Below are positions 1-8,565 of a stretch of 64,000 nucleotides of DNA, in pieces. Source of the stretch: Candidatus Villigracilis adiacens (GTDB lineage: Bacteria; Chloroflexota; Anaerolineae; Anaerolineales; Villigracilaceae); the NCBI GenBank assembly GCA_016703605.1, contig JADJBU010000002.1, positions 1 through 64,000 of the forward strand, written 5' to 3'. The position numbers were made by a program, and so were the translations under genes. The notes beneath the pieces were generated by a model that ran no database searches, was not told where the DNA came from, and was given only the letters and a program-made list of their open reading frames with translations. Positions within the stretch are counted from its first letter, which is position 1, and each line of letters begins with the position of its first letter.

Positions 1-1625
1 ACTTTGTTCGCCGTCGCAAACGCTTTGCGGACATCATCCAAGATTCCCGTGTAGGTGGCAGGGTTCGAGCGGCTGTTAACTCCCACAGCAGATTGGTCAA
101 TTACAACCGCATCGGGATGTTGAAGTTGAAACACTTCATTGATAAGCGAACTCTTTCCAGAGCCAGCCACGCCTGTGACCACAGTCAACACGCCAGTTGG
201 AATATTCACACTGACATTCTGTAAATTGTTGACTTTCGCATTCTTGATGGGAAGTTTTCCCGTCGGCGCGCGGAAAGAATCTTTTATGGGGACGGATTGC
301 TGCATGTGCGTGCCGGTCAATGTCTTTGCCTTGAGCAAATTGGCATAACTGCCCTCGTAGACGATCTCACCTCCATGCGGACCCGCGTGCGGACCCACAT
401 CCACGACATGGTCTGCCGCTTTGATAACGTCTGGGTCATGCTCCACCACAATGACGGTGTTGCCCTTGTCCCGCAGTTTTTGCAACAACTCATTCATGCG
501 ATGCACATCCCGCGGATGCAAACCCACGCTCGGTTCATCAAAGATGTAGATGACATCGGTGAGACTGCTGCCGAGGTGTTTGACGATCTTCACACGCTGC
601 GACTCGCCGCCTGAAAGCGTGTCCGTTTCGCGGCTGAGGCTGAGATATTCCAAGCCAATATCCACGAGGTTCTGCAAACGATCCACAAGCGCTTTGACGA
701 TTGGTTCTGCGGCGGGTACTTTGATCTTTTTCACGACTTCGATCAATTCAGGGATTTCCATGCCCGTCAGGTCGGCGATGTTGTATCCGTTTATTTTGCA
801 GTTCAAGATGGTCTTGTTCAACCGCGCACCGTTGCATTCGGAACAGGGACCCATCGTCATGAAAGGCTCGACCGACTTTTGCGTCCGCTCAGATTTTGTT
901 TTTAGGTCCTGCTTGATGTATTTATTGGTAAAGCGGTTGATGATGCCTTCATAGGTCATGTTGAAGTCTTTTGCGCCAACCTTAGTCTTGACCTTGATGG
1001 GTTCGCTGTATAAAAGGTCGTTCAATTCTTTTTGGGTATATTTGGAGATTTTCTTATCCGGGTCGAACAAGCCCGTATTGATCACGTTACTCCAATACCA
1101 ACTATCCACAGCGTATTCGGGGAACAGGATCGCGCCTTCGTTCAGCGATTTGGATTTATTGAGGAACTTGTCCATGTCCACATCGAGTTTGCGCCCAAGT
1201 CCGTTGCAGTTCGGGCACATGCCTTGCGGATCGTTAAAACCGAAGACGTTGGTGGGTCCCACATGGGGTTGACCGAGGCGGGAAAACATCAGGCGTAGAA
1301 TCGTGTTGATGTCGGTGATCGTGCCCACGGTCGAGTGTGAGCCGCCGCCCATCCGCTTTTGATCCACCACGATGGACATGCTCAAATTCTCGATGGAGTC
1401 CGCTTCGGGTTGGGAATACTTCGGCAGAAAATTCCGCACGAACATGCTGAAGTTTTCGTTGAGCAGGCGTTGTGATTCGGTCGCGATCGTATCAAACACG
1501 ATGGACGATTTACCCGAACCGGACACGCCTGTAAAAATGGTGATCTTACGTTTGGGGATACGCAGCGAGACGTTCTTTAAATTGTTCTCTCGTGCTCCGC
1601 GAATCTCAATATATTCCTGTGGCAT
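1..1625 (-). CDS. UvrA-like ABC ATPase (partial, C-terminus beyond window)
   Basis: Tandem-ABC ATPase of the UvrA superfamily. About 541 residues lie in the window, starting at the ATG at 1623-1625, and the rest runs off the left edge. The first Walker A (GVSGSGKSS) is at about residues 33-41, a zinc module begins at CPNC about residue 137, a second CSECNG module lies near 265, and the ABC signature LSGGESQRVKI near 330. A second Walker A (GVAGSGKSSL) is encoded close to the window edge. The first zinc module follows the first Walker A closely, so the UvrB-binding insertion of true UvrA seems absent. This fits the short (about 750 residue) UvrA-like class linked to drug resistance (DrrC type) rather than the repair enzyme. 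The substrate is unknown. Confidence 0.85.
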   Translation of the reverse strand, partial: MPQEYIEIRGARENNLKNVSLRIPKRKITIFTGVSGSGKSSIVFDTIATESQRLLNENFSMFVRNFLPKYSQPEADSIENLSMSIVVDQKRMGGGSHSTVGTITDINTILRLMFSRLGQPHVGPTNVFGFNDPQGMCPNCNGLGRKLDVDMDKFLNKSKSLNEGAILFPEYAVDSWYWSNVINTGLFDPDKKISKYTQKELNDLLYSEPIKVKTKVGAKDFNMTYEGIINRFTNKYIKQDLKTKSERTQKSVEPFMTMGPCSECNGARLNKTILNCKINGYNIADLTGMEIPELIEVVKKIKVPAAEPIVKALVDRLQNLVDIGLEYLSLSRETDTLSGGESQRVKIVKHLGSSLTDVIYIFDEPSVGLHPRDVHRMNELLQKLRDKGNTVIVVEHDPDVIKAADHVVDVGPHAGPHGGEIVYEGSYANLLKAKTLTGTHMQQSVPIKDSFRAPTGKLPIKNAKVNNLQNVSVNIPTGVLTVVTGVAGSGKSSLINEVFQLQHPDAVVIDQSAVGVNSRSNPATYTGILDDVRKAFATANK

Positions 1626-1746
1626 GGTCTCTCCTCTGAAATCTCTGCCGGATGGTTAACGCATTGGGTGGGCAAAAGCCAAGCTTTTACCCACCCAGAA
1701 TAAGGTTATTCTATTTTAGAACATTCATTCTAGCAAGTCAAGACTC

Positions 1747-2190
1747 TTATCTCACCGATTTTTTTACAAGCGCCGTAATCTTTGCCTCTTCAGCAGATGT
1801 CAACTTGATGAGCGCAAAAGAAGCCGCCCACATATTGCCATCGTCCAACTTCGCATCAGGCTGAAAGCCGAAAGTTGCATACCGCACCCCAAACTTGCTC
1901 GCCGCCTGAAAGAAACAAATGACCTTGCCATCTGCATCAGCATAGGCAGGCATGCCATACCAGGTCTTCGGCATCAGTTCCGGCGCAGCAGCCGTCACCA
2001 GTTCATGAATCCGCTTCCCCATCGAACGATCCGTTGGGTCTTTCATCGCGGCAACCGCTGCGAGCAGGGCTTTTTCACCTTCTGCTCTATTCTTGCTTGC
2101 CTTCGCTTCCAACTTTAATTCCAACGCACGCGCTTTCATTGCGGCTTTTTCGTCGGCGGTAAAACCTTCTGTTTTTTTAACTGGGCTCAT
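1747..2190 (-). CDS. DUF1801 (YdhG-like) family protein
   Basis: Small soluble protein of about 147 residues with an Ala/Lys-rich helical N-terminus. A DUF1801-type core follows, with the KTWYGMPAY and WAASFALIKL segments. The family includes YdhG/Fra-like proteins with proposed iron-chaperone roles; no specific function can be read here. The start at 2190 (MSPVKK) is chosen because GGAGATT lies just upstream; an in-frame ATG at 2220 lacks a comparable site. It is divergent from the MarR-like gene across a gap that holds a perfect inverted repeat, so MarR control is plausible. Confidence 0.75.
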   Translation of the reverse strand: MSPVKKTEGFTADEKAAMKARALELKLEAKASKNRAEGEKALLAAVAAMKDPTDRSMGKRIHELVTAAAPELMPKTWYGMPAYADADGKVICFFQAASKFGVRYATFGFQPDAKLDDGNMWAASFALIKLTSAEEAKITALVKKSVR

Positions 2191-2236
2191 GGGAATCTCC
2201 TTTTCTGTACCTTGCATCAAAATCGTATTTAGTTAT

Positions 2237-2257
2237 ATAATAAAGATACTTTATTAT
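2237..2257. promoter_or_regulatory. Inverted repeat, candidate MarR operator
   Basis: ATAATAAAG, ATA, CTTTATTAT: a perfect 9-bp inverted repeat with a 3-bp centre in the AT-rich gap between the divergent DUF1801 and marR-like genes. MarR proteins usually bind such palindromes in their own divergent promoters. Assignment to this regulator is inferred from position. Confidence 0.5.
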
Positions 2258-2281
2258 AAAGATAATGTCAAGGGATATTCC

Positions 2282-2578
2282 ATGTCGAAATCAACGAAGA
2301 CCGATCTGAAAATGCGCGCCTTAATGGCAGTGCGAGACTATGGGGTAAATCTCACACACTTCCGCAACGCCATGAACGAATGGGCGGGACTCAACGCCAC
2401 CGACATGGAATGCTTGAGGTTATTAACTCAAAAAGGCACCGCCACCCCCACCGAACTTGCCAAACACACAGGGCTAACCTCCGGCGCAACGACCGCCATG
2501 CTCGACCGCCTTGTTTTTTCTTCCCAGCCAATTTCAGCTTTCCCGATGCATCGCGATGTGTGCCAGTCGTTTGCTTGA
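2282..2578 (+). pseudogene. MarR-family regulator, 3' truncated
   Basis: The first 75-78 residues (to TAMLDRL) match the N-terminal helices and most of the winged-helix DNA-binding region of MarR regulators, including TPTELAKHTGLTSGATTAMLDRL-like spacing. After about position 2513 the reading frame enters the antisense of a DUF4287 gene and stops at 2578, giving 98 residues against the usual 140-160. The wing and the C-terminal dimerisation helices are missing, so the product is probably non-functional. An AGGGAT ribosome site precedes the ATG. Confidence 0.7.
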
Positions 2579-2774
2579 GCGTAAACGTATCGCCATGTTG
2601 AATGATATGGATAATGGCTCTGGCATGTCCCGTGCCAAGTCCGTAATCAGTTTTTAGCCAAGCCATCAGGTCTTTAAATTCGGTCAGTTTTTTCTTTTTT
2701 GCCTCAGCAATAAATTGCTTCGGGGTTTTGCCTGTCTTTTCTTCCACATTATCCAAATACGCTTGAAATGACAT
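2391..2774 (-). CDS. DUF4287 domain protein with aberrant C-terminus
   Basis: Residues 1-88 look like a DUF4287 protein (MSFQAYLDNVEEKTGKTP, then WLKTDYGLGTGHARAI). The HRDASGKLKLAGKKK tail that commonly ends this family is present. From about 2513 leftwards the frame runs antisense through the truncated marR gene, adding about 40 residues rich in Arg, Leu and Cys that look like read-through. The natural stop was probably lost in the same deletion that cut marR. No biochemical function is established for the family. Confidence 0.6.
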   Translation of the reverse strand: MSFQAYLDNVEEKTGKTPKQFIAEAKKKKLTEFKDLMAWLKTDYGLGTGHARAIIHIIQHGDTFTLKQTTGTHRDASGKLKLAGKKKQGGRAWRSLRRRLALCVWQVRWGWRCLFELITSSIPCRWR

Positions 2775-2808
2775 GTTTTACTCCTGTGCTTGCAGAATTT
2801 CTTTCAGA

Positions 2809-3398
2809 TTATAAATTCCCGATCGTGCCTGCGCGTTCGTAACTTATTACAATAACACCGCTCGGCGTAGCTGCGCTTTCGGTCACTTTGAACGCCGCAG
2901 GGATCGTGCCATCCGCAAACAAGCGTTTCCCACCCCCAAAAGTAATCGGATACATCATCAGCCAGAACACGTCGACCAGATCATGCTTAATCAGCGTTTG
3001 AAGAAGATTGCCGCTCCCCCCACGTGCAAGTCAGGTCCTTGCTGTTGTTTGAGCTTGGCAACTTCTCCGGCAATATCTCCGCTTAAGAACACAGAAGGTT
3101 CCCATTCACTGGATGTTCTTGTATTTGACACAACATACTTGGTCGCCTTATTGACATTCGGCCATATATCAGAATGCTTCGGCCAATAAGGCTCCCAGAT
3201 TTCAAAGGTTTTCCGTCCCAACAACAAATCGAATGGACTATTCATCTGCTTTCGCAAAAGCCCGCCGCTGACCTCATCACCGTAATGCGCGATCCATCCG
3301 CCGTGCGTAAAACCACCGCTGGTATCTTCCTCCGGCCCGCCGGGTGCTTGTATCACACCATCCAGAGAGATATGTTCAAGTACAACAATTTTTCTCAT
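2809..3398 (-). pseudogene. RibD C-terminal/DHFR-like reductase, frameshifted
   Basis: The N-terminal 130 residues (MRKIVVLEHISLDGVIQAPG, GRKTFEIWEPYW, KYVVSNT) are typical of the small dihydrofolate-reductase-like RibD_C family. The frame breaks at the C6 run (3016-3021, G6 in coding sense). One extra G would join DLHVGG to the continuation SGNLLQTLIKHDLVDVFWL in another frame, ending at 2809. That continuation carries the FGGGKRLF motif of the family. With one base restored the product would be about 196 residues. Sequencing error in the homopolymer is an alternative to true decay. Confidence 0.75.
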
Positions 3399-3400
3399 GG

Positions 3401-3859
3401 CTACACACCATCATGCGCTTTTTGCAGATCAGCCACAACAATTTTTTTCATCGAAAGCATGGCGTCCATCACACGCCCCGATTTTTCAGGGTCTGGGTCG
3501 TTCATCAACTCGCTCAACTGCTTTGGCACAATCTGCCACGATAACCCATACTTGTCCTTTAACCAACCGCACATCGATTCCTCACCCCCATCGGCAGTTA
3601 ATGCATTCCAAAAATAATCCACTTCTTTTTGATCTTCGCAATTAACGAACATCGAAACGGCTTCATTAAACTTAAACTGCGGTCCCGCATTCAAGCCAAT
3701 GAAGTCCTGCCCATCCAATGCAAAAGCGACCGTGAACGCCTGCCCACTAGGTGAACGTGAAATGTTATACACCTTTGAATTCTTGAAAAGCGACACATAA
3801 AAATTCATCGCTTCTTCGGCTTGCGTATCGAACCACAAAAACGGGGTGATCTTTGTCAT
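3401..3859 (-). CDS. VOC superfamily protein, PhnB-like
   Basis: A 152-residue glyoxalase/bleomycin-resistance (VOC) fold protein of the PhnB / 3-demethylubiquinone methyltransferase-like group. It begins MTKITPFLWFDTQAEEAMNF and contains the NCEDQKEVDYFWNAL and GWLKDKYGLSWQIVP segments typical of this family. It is preceded by AAGGAGATT and nearly abuts the RibD-like pseudogene (2-bp gap), suggesting co-transcription. The substrate cannot be predicted. Confidence 0.85.
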   Translation of the reverse strand: MTKITPFLWFDTQAEEAMNFYVSLFKNSKVYNISRSPSGQAFTVAFALDGQDFIGLNAGPQFKFNEAVSMFVNCEDQKEVDYFWNALTADGGEESMCGWLKDKYGLSWQIVPKQLSELMNDPDPEKSGRVMDAMLSMKKIVVADLQKAHDGV

Positions 3860-3860
3860 G

Positions 3861-4232
3861 TTAATCTCCTTTGGTTTTCTTTTTATTGACTACCAGATGC
3901 AACTTAATAACTCTTTCAATCAACTTAAGTGGAAGCGGCTCATCGAGCGCAAATTTGACCGTTCCCTTGCCATCCACATATTTCGCAATTTGACGTTCAA
4001 ACGCCTCACTCCCAGCCGGAACCGGGTACAGCGACACATGCTTTTTCCACCCCGCAAAATGGATGAAGTTCTTACCGTTCCGCTCGAACGCCGCCATTTG
4101 ATAACTGATTCTTTCCTTCGCATCCGGCACCAGCCTGCGAATCAGTTTGCGGATCTCCTGCAAATACGCGTGCGACTCTGGCGGACATGCCACAATATAT
4201 TCATCAATCGATTGAAAGTTTGTCTTAGCCAT
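3861..4232 (-). CDS. DUF1801 family protein
   Basis: A 123-residue DUF1801/YdhG-like protein (IDEYIVACPPESHAYLQEIR, then ISYQMAAF and FAGWKKHVSLYP). It is the second DUF1801 gene in this region, only distantly similar to the first. One base separates its end from the VOC gene, and its start overlaps the end of the DUF1697 gene by 8 bp, so the three probably form one minus-strand transcript. Confidence 0.85.
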   Translation of the reverse strand: MAKTNFQSIDEYIVACPPESHAYLQEIRKLIRRLVPDAKERISYQMAAFERNGKNFIHFAGWKKHVSLYPVPAGSEAFERQIAKYVDGKGTVKFALDEPLPLKLIERVIKLHLVVNKKKTKGD

Positions 4233-4776
4233 TTTGTCCTTCCATGAGTGCCAATAATTTCGTAGTCGTATTCCAATTGCGGATGGTCATATTCTGATAG
4301 ACTGGCATGCCAATGATCTTTGTGAGATAACTTTGCGCAGCCCGGCTGATGAGACGTGAAAAATAAAGCGCCTGTTTGCCTGCATGAGCGGTATCCACAC
4401 CCTCGCGGACTTTTACGCTTTCCATTGCTTCCTTGGGTGTCAGTGGTTCTTTCAAGAAAATGACATCGTAGCGAAACTTCTTGTCATCCTTGCCAAATCC
4501 CTCCGGCGCAGACTTAATAATTGCAGTCAGTTCCTTTTGCGAAATCACAACAACCTTTGCCACAAAATTGAAGCGCTTGGAAAGTCCCTTTTCAATTTTG
4601 GTCATCAACGCGGCTTTATCTTTTTCATCCGCTTCAAGCAGGACATTGCCGCTTTGAATGTACGTCCGCACATTGGCAAAGCCCATCTCTTCAAAACTGG
4701 CTTTCAAGTCTGCCATTTTGATGATGTTCTTGCCGCCGACGTTGATTCCGCGCAACAGGATAAGGTATTGGGTCAT
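4225..4776 (-). CDS. DUF1697 domain protein
   Basis: A 183-residue protein with the DUF1697 hallmarks: the LLRGINVGGKN opening, NVRTYIQSGNVL, and a C-terminal NWNTTTKLLAL that matches the usual RNWNT ending. The family is widespread in bacteria without a defined activity. The length is normal and the frame intact. It sits at the head of the overlapping VOC-DUF1801-DUF1697 block. Confidence 0.9.
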   Translation of the reverse strand: MTQYLILLRGINVGGKNIIKMADLKASFEEMGFANVRTYIQSGNVLLEADEKDKAALMTKIEKGLSKRFNFVAKVVVISQKELTAIIKSAPEGFGKDDKKFRYDVIFLKEPLTPKEAMESVKVREGVDTAHAGKQALYFSRLISRAAQSYLTKIIGMPVYQNMTIRNWNTTTKLLALMEGQNG

Positions 4777-4792
4777 TAGATTCTTCGTCAGG

Positions 4793-5365
4793 CTAACGAA
4801 TCAGCTCGTAGTGTTGAAACAGCACACCCGTAGGCAGAGGCGCGGATTCGATCAATTTGAGGCGCACATATTTCCCATCCGGAAATAATTTCTTGCCGCC
4901 GCCCAACGCAAGCGGGTAGACGTGCAAAAAAAATTCATCCACCAGATCGTTTTCGATGAGGGTGTGCATCAACACGCTGCTGCCATCGGAGAGAATGTCT
5001 TTACCGGGTTGATTCTTGAGCTTGCGAATTTCTTCGACCACGTTGCTGCTGATGATGGTGGAGTTGCTCCACGCTGCAGAAGATGTGAGTGTGGTGGAAA
5101 CTACATATTTTTGACATTGCCAAATGGGTTTTCTTCGGGCGGCAAGGCTCGAAGGCGTCACCATGGGTCTTCAGGTTTTGCGCCCGAGCAAAAGCGTATC
5201 GGCTGAAATTCCATGGCTTGCGAGAAACGCATGCCAATATCATCGTGCCAAAGGGAATGGTCAGCCGCCGTGAGCACAGCCTCCATCGGTATCTTCATCC
5301 GCGCCGCCGGGGGCTTGGATGACACCATCCAAAGAAATGAATTGATGTACGATCAGTTTTCGCAT
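4793..5365 (-). pseudogene. RibD C-terminal/DHFR-like reductase, multiply frameshifted
   Basis: Starting at the ATG at 5365 the sequence encodes MRKLIVHQFISLDGVIQAPG and reaches a stop within about 35 codons. Homologous pieces continue in other frames (HGDAFEPC near 5160, then KYVVSTTLTSSAAW, LVDEFFLHVYPLALGGGKK) up to the true-looking end at 4793. At least three indels are needed to restore one frame, so unlike the neighbouring single-base break this looks like real decay. It is related to, but not the same subgroup as, the intact reductase at 5510-6124. Confidence 0.75.
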
Positions 5366-5509
5366 GGGAACTCCTTTATTACGATAAACGATACAGGCAA
5401 CTTAAATTAAATTGTAGTTCAAATTCTTATTGATTCAACTTGATCGCCAGCCAGGCAACGGTCATATCAAATAAAACTTTACGCATGGTCACATATCTTT
5501 CAAGACCCA

Positions 5510-6124
5510 TTACTTCTGATCACGGATGCGATCATAGAGTAGGTACAACGCACTGCTTTCTGTGACCTGACTTTGGCGCAACATCCAGGATGAAGCTGGC
5601 AATCCATCTTCGAAAAGGCGGGCGCCGCCACCAGCTACCTCAGGGCAAAGAGTGATACTCAGGCAATCCAAAGCATCTGCTTCAATCAATCGTTTGATAA
5701 TGCTGCTGCTGGCAAGCACAATGATGTTGCCACCTGCCTGCTTCTGCAAGTCTCTTACGACTGCCACCGGATCTGCGTTCACAATACGGGAGTTTTCCCA
5801 AGAGGCATCCTGTAGTGTGGATGAGAACACTACTTTTTCGACAGAATTTAGCCAGGAGGAGAATGCGCGATCACGCGGGTCAGCCGACTCATTATCGGCA
5901 ACCGAGGGCCAGTAGCTGCCGAAACCTTGATAATTTTTTCTGCCGAGGAGCACGGTCGTGGCTGGACTTGTGACAGCAATCATATTTTCTCGTGCGCCAT
6001 CCGTGACGGCATGTGGGACGATCCAACTCATATCGTAGTCGCCACCAGTACCATTGGTTCGTCCATCCAGGGATAATGAAATATTCGCGATAACCGTACG
6101 AGTATTCATAGTTTTGTTTGTCAT
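5510..6124 (-). CDS. DHFR-like/RibD C-terminal family reductase
   Basis: Intact 204-residue member of the dihydrofolate-reductase-like RibD_C family. Visible elements are ANISLSLDGRTNG at the N-terminus, TTVLLGRKNYQGFGSYWP, EKVVFSSTLQDASWENSRIV, NIIVLASSSIIKRLIEADALD and PEVAGGGARLFEDGLP. These proteins bind NADPH and reduce unknown pterin- or flavin-like substrates. It is the third gene of this family within 3.3 kb and the only one with an open frame. Confidence 0.85.
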   Translation of the reverse strand: MTNKTMNTRTVIANISLSLDGRTNGTGGDYDMSWIVPHAVTDGARENMIAVTSPATTVLLGRKNYQGFGSYWPSVADNESADPRDRAFSSWLNSVEKVVFSSTLQDASWENSRIVNADPVAVVRDLQKQAGGNIIVLASSSIIKRLIEADALDCLSITLCPEVAGGGARLFEDGLPASSWMLRQSQVTESSALYLLYDRIRDQK

Positions 6125-6136
6125 GGCAGCCTCTAA

Positions 6137-6616
6137 TCACAGCACTTTCAAAATATCATCAAGGCGTTCGTAGCCTTCGGCAACACCTTTTTCCATTCCG
6201 TTTTGAATCATGCCATCTCGGTCAGAGACAGACTGAAACACAGAGTGAATCGTGGCTTTTGTCCGGTTGCCGGGCAATTCTTCCAGCGTCATACAATCCA
6301 AAGAAACGTGTCCAGGATAGCCTTCAAACTCAAAAGTTTGAACCATATTGTTGATGGACATGTCATGGAATGTGCCGTGAAAACCATATTCATTTCCATC
6401 TTTATCCTTGTGGATGTAGCGATACTTGCCGCCATTGATCGGTTCAAACTCTTCGAGAATCATTTCATAGCCATGCGGACCCAGCCACTGCACGTACAAC
6501 TTCGGGTCGATATGGGCTTGGTAGACCAACTCTCTCGGCGCATCGAACTCGCGGGTGATAAAAAGTTCCTGTTTGCCGGGCTCGGCAGTAACTATTACTT
6601 TATTTTTTGAGGGCAT
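6137..6616 (-). CDS. SRPBCC (AHSA1-type) domain protein
   Basis: A 159-residue START/Bet v1-like protein of the Activator of Hsp90 ATPase homologue group. Typical parts are ITREFDAPRELVYQAHIDP, WLGPHGYEM, FHDMSINNMVQTFEFEG and the closing MEKGVAEGYERLDDIL. It overlaps the upstream ArsR regulator by 17 bp. The ArsR-SRPBCC pair is a common bacterial arrangement in which the regulator controls its partner; the ligand is unknown. Confidence 0.88.
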   Translation of the reverse strand: MPSKNKVIVTAEPGKQELFITREFDAPRELVYQAHIDPKLYVQWLGPHGYEMILEEFEPINGGKYRYIHKDKDGNEYGFHGTFHDMSINNMVQTFEFEGYPGHVSLDCMTLEELPGNRTKATIHSVFQSVSDRDGMIQNGMEKGVAEGYERLDDILKVL

Positions 6617-6929
6617 CTTTTTCTCCTTTTTTGCATTTCAATAAATCATCAAAGCGGTCAAATCTGTCTTCCCAAAATTGACGATACTTTTCAATCAATC
6701 TTACTTCACCCAACTTGTCAAAGCGGGCTTCTACAAAACGCTCGCGTCCTTGTGGGATGACGACCACCAACCCACACTCCTTCAATATCTTGATATGACG
6801 TGACACCGCCGGTCGGCTGATGCGAAAATTCTCGGCGACGCCGTTTAGGGTTAATCTTTGTTTTGCCAGCAATGCCAGAATGGCACGGCGGTTGGGGTCT
6901 GCAATGGCTTGAAATACGTCTCGTCTCAT
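6600..6929 (-). CDS. ArsR-family transcriptional regulator
   Basis: A 109-residue winged-helix protein. It opens MRRDVFQAIADPNRRAILAL and has the recognition-helix region FRISRPAVSRHIKIL, as in ArsR/SmtB-like repressors partnered with SRPBCC proteins. No metal-binding ELCVCDL motif is present, so it is not an obvious metal sensor. It heads the minus-strand pair with the SRPBCC gene. A perfect 16-bp palindrome lies just upstream of the start. Confidence 0.9.
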   Translation of the reverse strand: MRRDVFQAIADPNRRAILALLAKQRLTLNGVAENFRISRPAVSRHIKILKECGLVVVIPQGRERFVEARFDKLGEVRLIEKYRQFWEDRFDRFDDLLKCKKGEKDALKK

Positions 6930-6941
6930 GGCTTCCTGTAT

Positions 6942-6957
6942 GTAACCATTAGGTTAC
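6942..6957. promoter_or_regulatory. Palindrome GTAACC-ATTA-GGTTAC, candidate ArsR operator
   Basis: Perfect 6-4-6 inverted repeat beginning 12 bp upstream of the ArsR start codon (6929). Its position over the presumed promoter suggests autoregulation. The repressor assignment is inferred. Confidence 0.6.
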
Positions 6958-7418
6958 GTGTTATTGCTAGATTTTAGAACATATTTTCTGACTTGTCAAG
7001 AGGGAATTCTCCCGAAATAAAATGAATCGCGTTAGGTGTTTTTTTTAAATTTCTTTCAGCCTGATTATCTGTCAGGAATTCTTTGATGATATTACTGATG
7101 TAACGCGCCATCCCGAAGGTTGGTCCGAAGACAGGCTCATTTTGAGAAAACCTTTGGGACGTTCTGCTTAAGTGAGTGATATTAATCCTTCATGACTAGT
7201 CATAAATGCATACTGGAAAACCAAAGCCATATCGAAAATTTATTCCCACATCATTCATTCTGCCTTATAATCAAAAAATTATTTAACGCTTGAGAGGTGG
7301 TGTTGTGCATACGCAAGCGTTGAGGAGGTGGATGCTGTTTCTGTGAATATCGGCACGTGTGGTAAATGTGTTTTGTATAACACCAATTTTTTTCACACCT
7401 TTCTCCAAGGAGGAGAAT
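6958..7418. other. Non-coding gap with hairpin and candidate promoter
   Basis: No convincing gene is seen in these 460 bases. They hold an AT-rich stretch, a hairpin (7109-7161) with arms CATCCCGAAGGTT / AACCTTTGGGACG, a TATAAT at about 7265-7270, and a strong AAGGAGGAGAAT ribosome site at the right end for the transporter operon. The hairpin is a relative of the one at 38037-38089. Confidence 0.5.
7109..7161. repeat. CCCGAAGGTT hairpin repeat
   Basis: Arms CATCCCGAAGGTT (7109-7121) and AACCTTTGGGACG (7149-7161) pair with one G-T change across a 27-base loop. The loop includes CTCATTTTGAG. Similar arms and loop occur at 38037-38089 in the opposite sense. Confidence 0.55.
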
Positions 7419-8551
7419 ATGCGTAAACTAACAGCACTAAGCTTTTTGGTTATCCTCGGCATGGTACTTGCCGCCTGCGGCGCACCTACCGCCAGCGAAG
7501 CCCCCGCCGATGCCGCTGAGGCGCCCGCCACCGAAGCGCCCGCTCCCGCCCCCGCCCCCGCGCAAACCGTGGTGGAAGTGACCGTACCCGGTTATGGTGA
7601 AACTCTCAAAGCCGTCCGGGGAACGCGGAAAGATCGTCTGCGGCGTCAATGCCCAGGTTCCCGGTTTCGGTTTCGTGGATAGCGCCGGGGTCTTCTCCGG
7701 CTTCGACGTGGACTTCTGCCGCGCCCTCGCCGCCGCCGTATTCGGCGACCCCGAAGCGGTCGAATTCCGCGCCCTGACATCCTCCGAGCGTTTCACCGCA
7801 CTGCAAGCCGGTGAAATTGATGTGCTCAGCCGCAACACCACCTGGACCCTCACCCGCGACACCGAACTGACCGGCAACTTCGTCCACACCATGTTCTATG
7901 ATGGACAGGGCATGATGGTCGCCGCCGACAGCGGATTCACCACCCTCAAAGACCTCGATGGCGGCACGATCTGCGTCCAGACCGGCACCACCACCGAACT
8001 CAACCTCGCCGACGTCATGGCTGCTGAAGGCATCGCGTACACCCCGGCTGTTTTTGAAGACAGCAATGCCACCCTCGCCGCTTATGCGGAAGGACGCTGC
8101 GACGCCATCACCACCGACAAATCCGGTCTCGTCTCCAACCGCGCCTCCCTGCCCGATCCCAGCGCGCACGTCATCATGGATGTCACCATGTCCAAGGAAC
8201 CGCTCGGACCCCATGGTGCGCCACGGCGACGACCAGTGGTTCGACATCGTGCAATGGACGGCATTCGCCCTCTTCACCGCTGAAGAATACGACATCACCA
8301 GCGCCAACGTGGATGACGTAAAAGCCAGCGCCACCGATCCCAACGTCATGCGCCTGCTCGGCACTGAAGCCGGCATGGGCACCAAACTCGGGCTCAGCGA
8401 AGAATGGGCGTACAACATCATCAAACTCGTCGGCAATTATGAAGAAGTCTACAACCGCAGCCTCGGACCCGACACCCCAACCTACATCCCCCGCGGTCTC
8501 AACAGCCTATACACCGACGGCGGCTTGCTCTACGCCCCGCCTGTCCGCTAA
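7419..8551 (+). pseudogene. aapJ: Amino-acid ABC transporter substrate-binding lipoprotein, two frameshifts
   Basis: Periplasmic binding protein of the general amino-acid (Aap/Bzt) type. An N-terminal lipoprotein signal with lipobox LAAC is followed by an Ala/Pro/Glu linker and the conserved RGKIVCGVN, FVDSAGVFSGFDVDFCRA, LSRNTTWTLTRD and EEWAYNIIKLVGNYEEVYNR regions. Coding moves through three frames: one extra G in the G4 run at 7618-7621, then one extra C in the C4 run at 8209-8212. Removing each base restores a single frame of about 376 residues (KAVRERGKIVCG and KEPLGPMVRHGDDQWF). The downstream transporter genes are intact, so assembly error is as likely as inactivation. Confidence 0.85.
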
Positions 8552-8565
8552 ACAATCATCAAGTC

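Noticed and set aside
2391..2512. Apparent 40-residue C-terminal extension of the DUF4287 protein
   Set aside because: It is antisense to conserved marR coding sequence, so it is read-through after a deletion, not a domain.
7606..8436. Long open frame antisense to the amino-acid binding protein gene
   Set aside because: Shadow of GC-rich coding sequence; the plus-strand frames give a recognisable binding protein with lipobox and family motifs.
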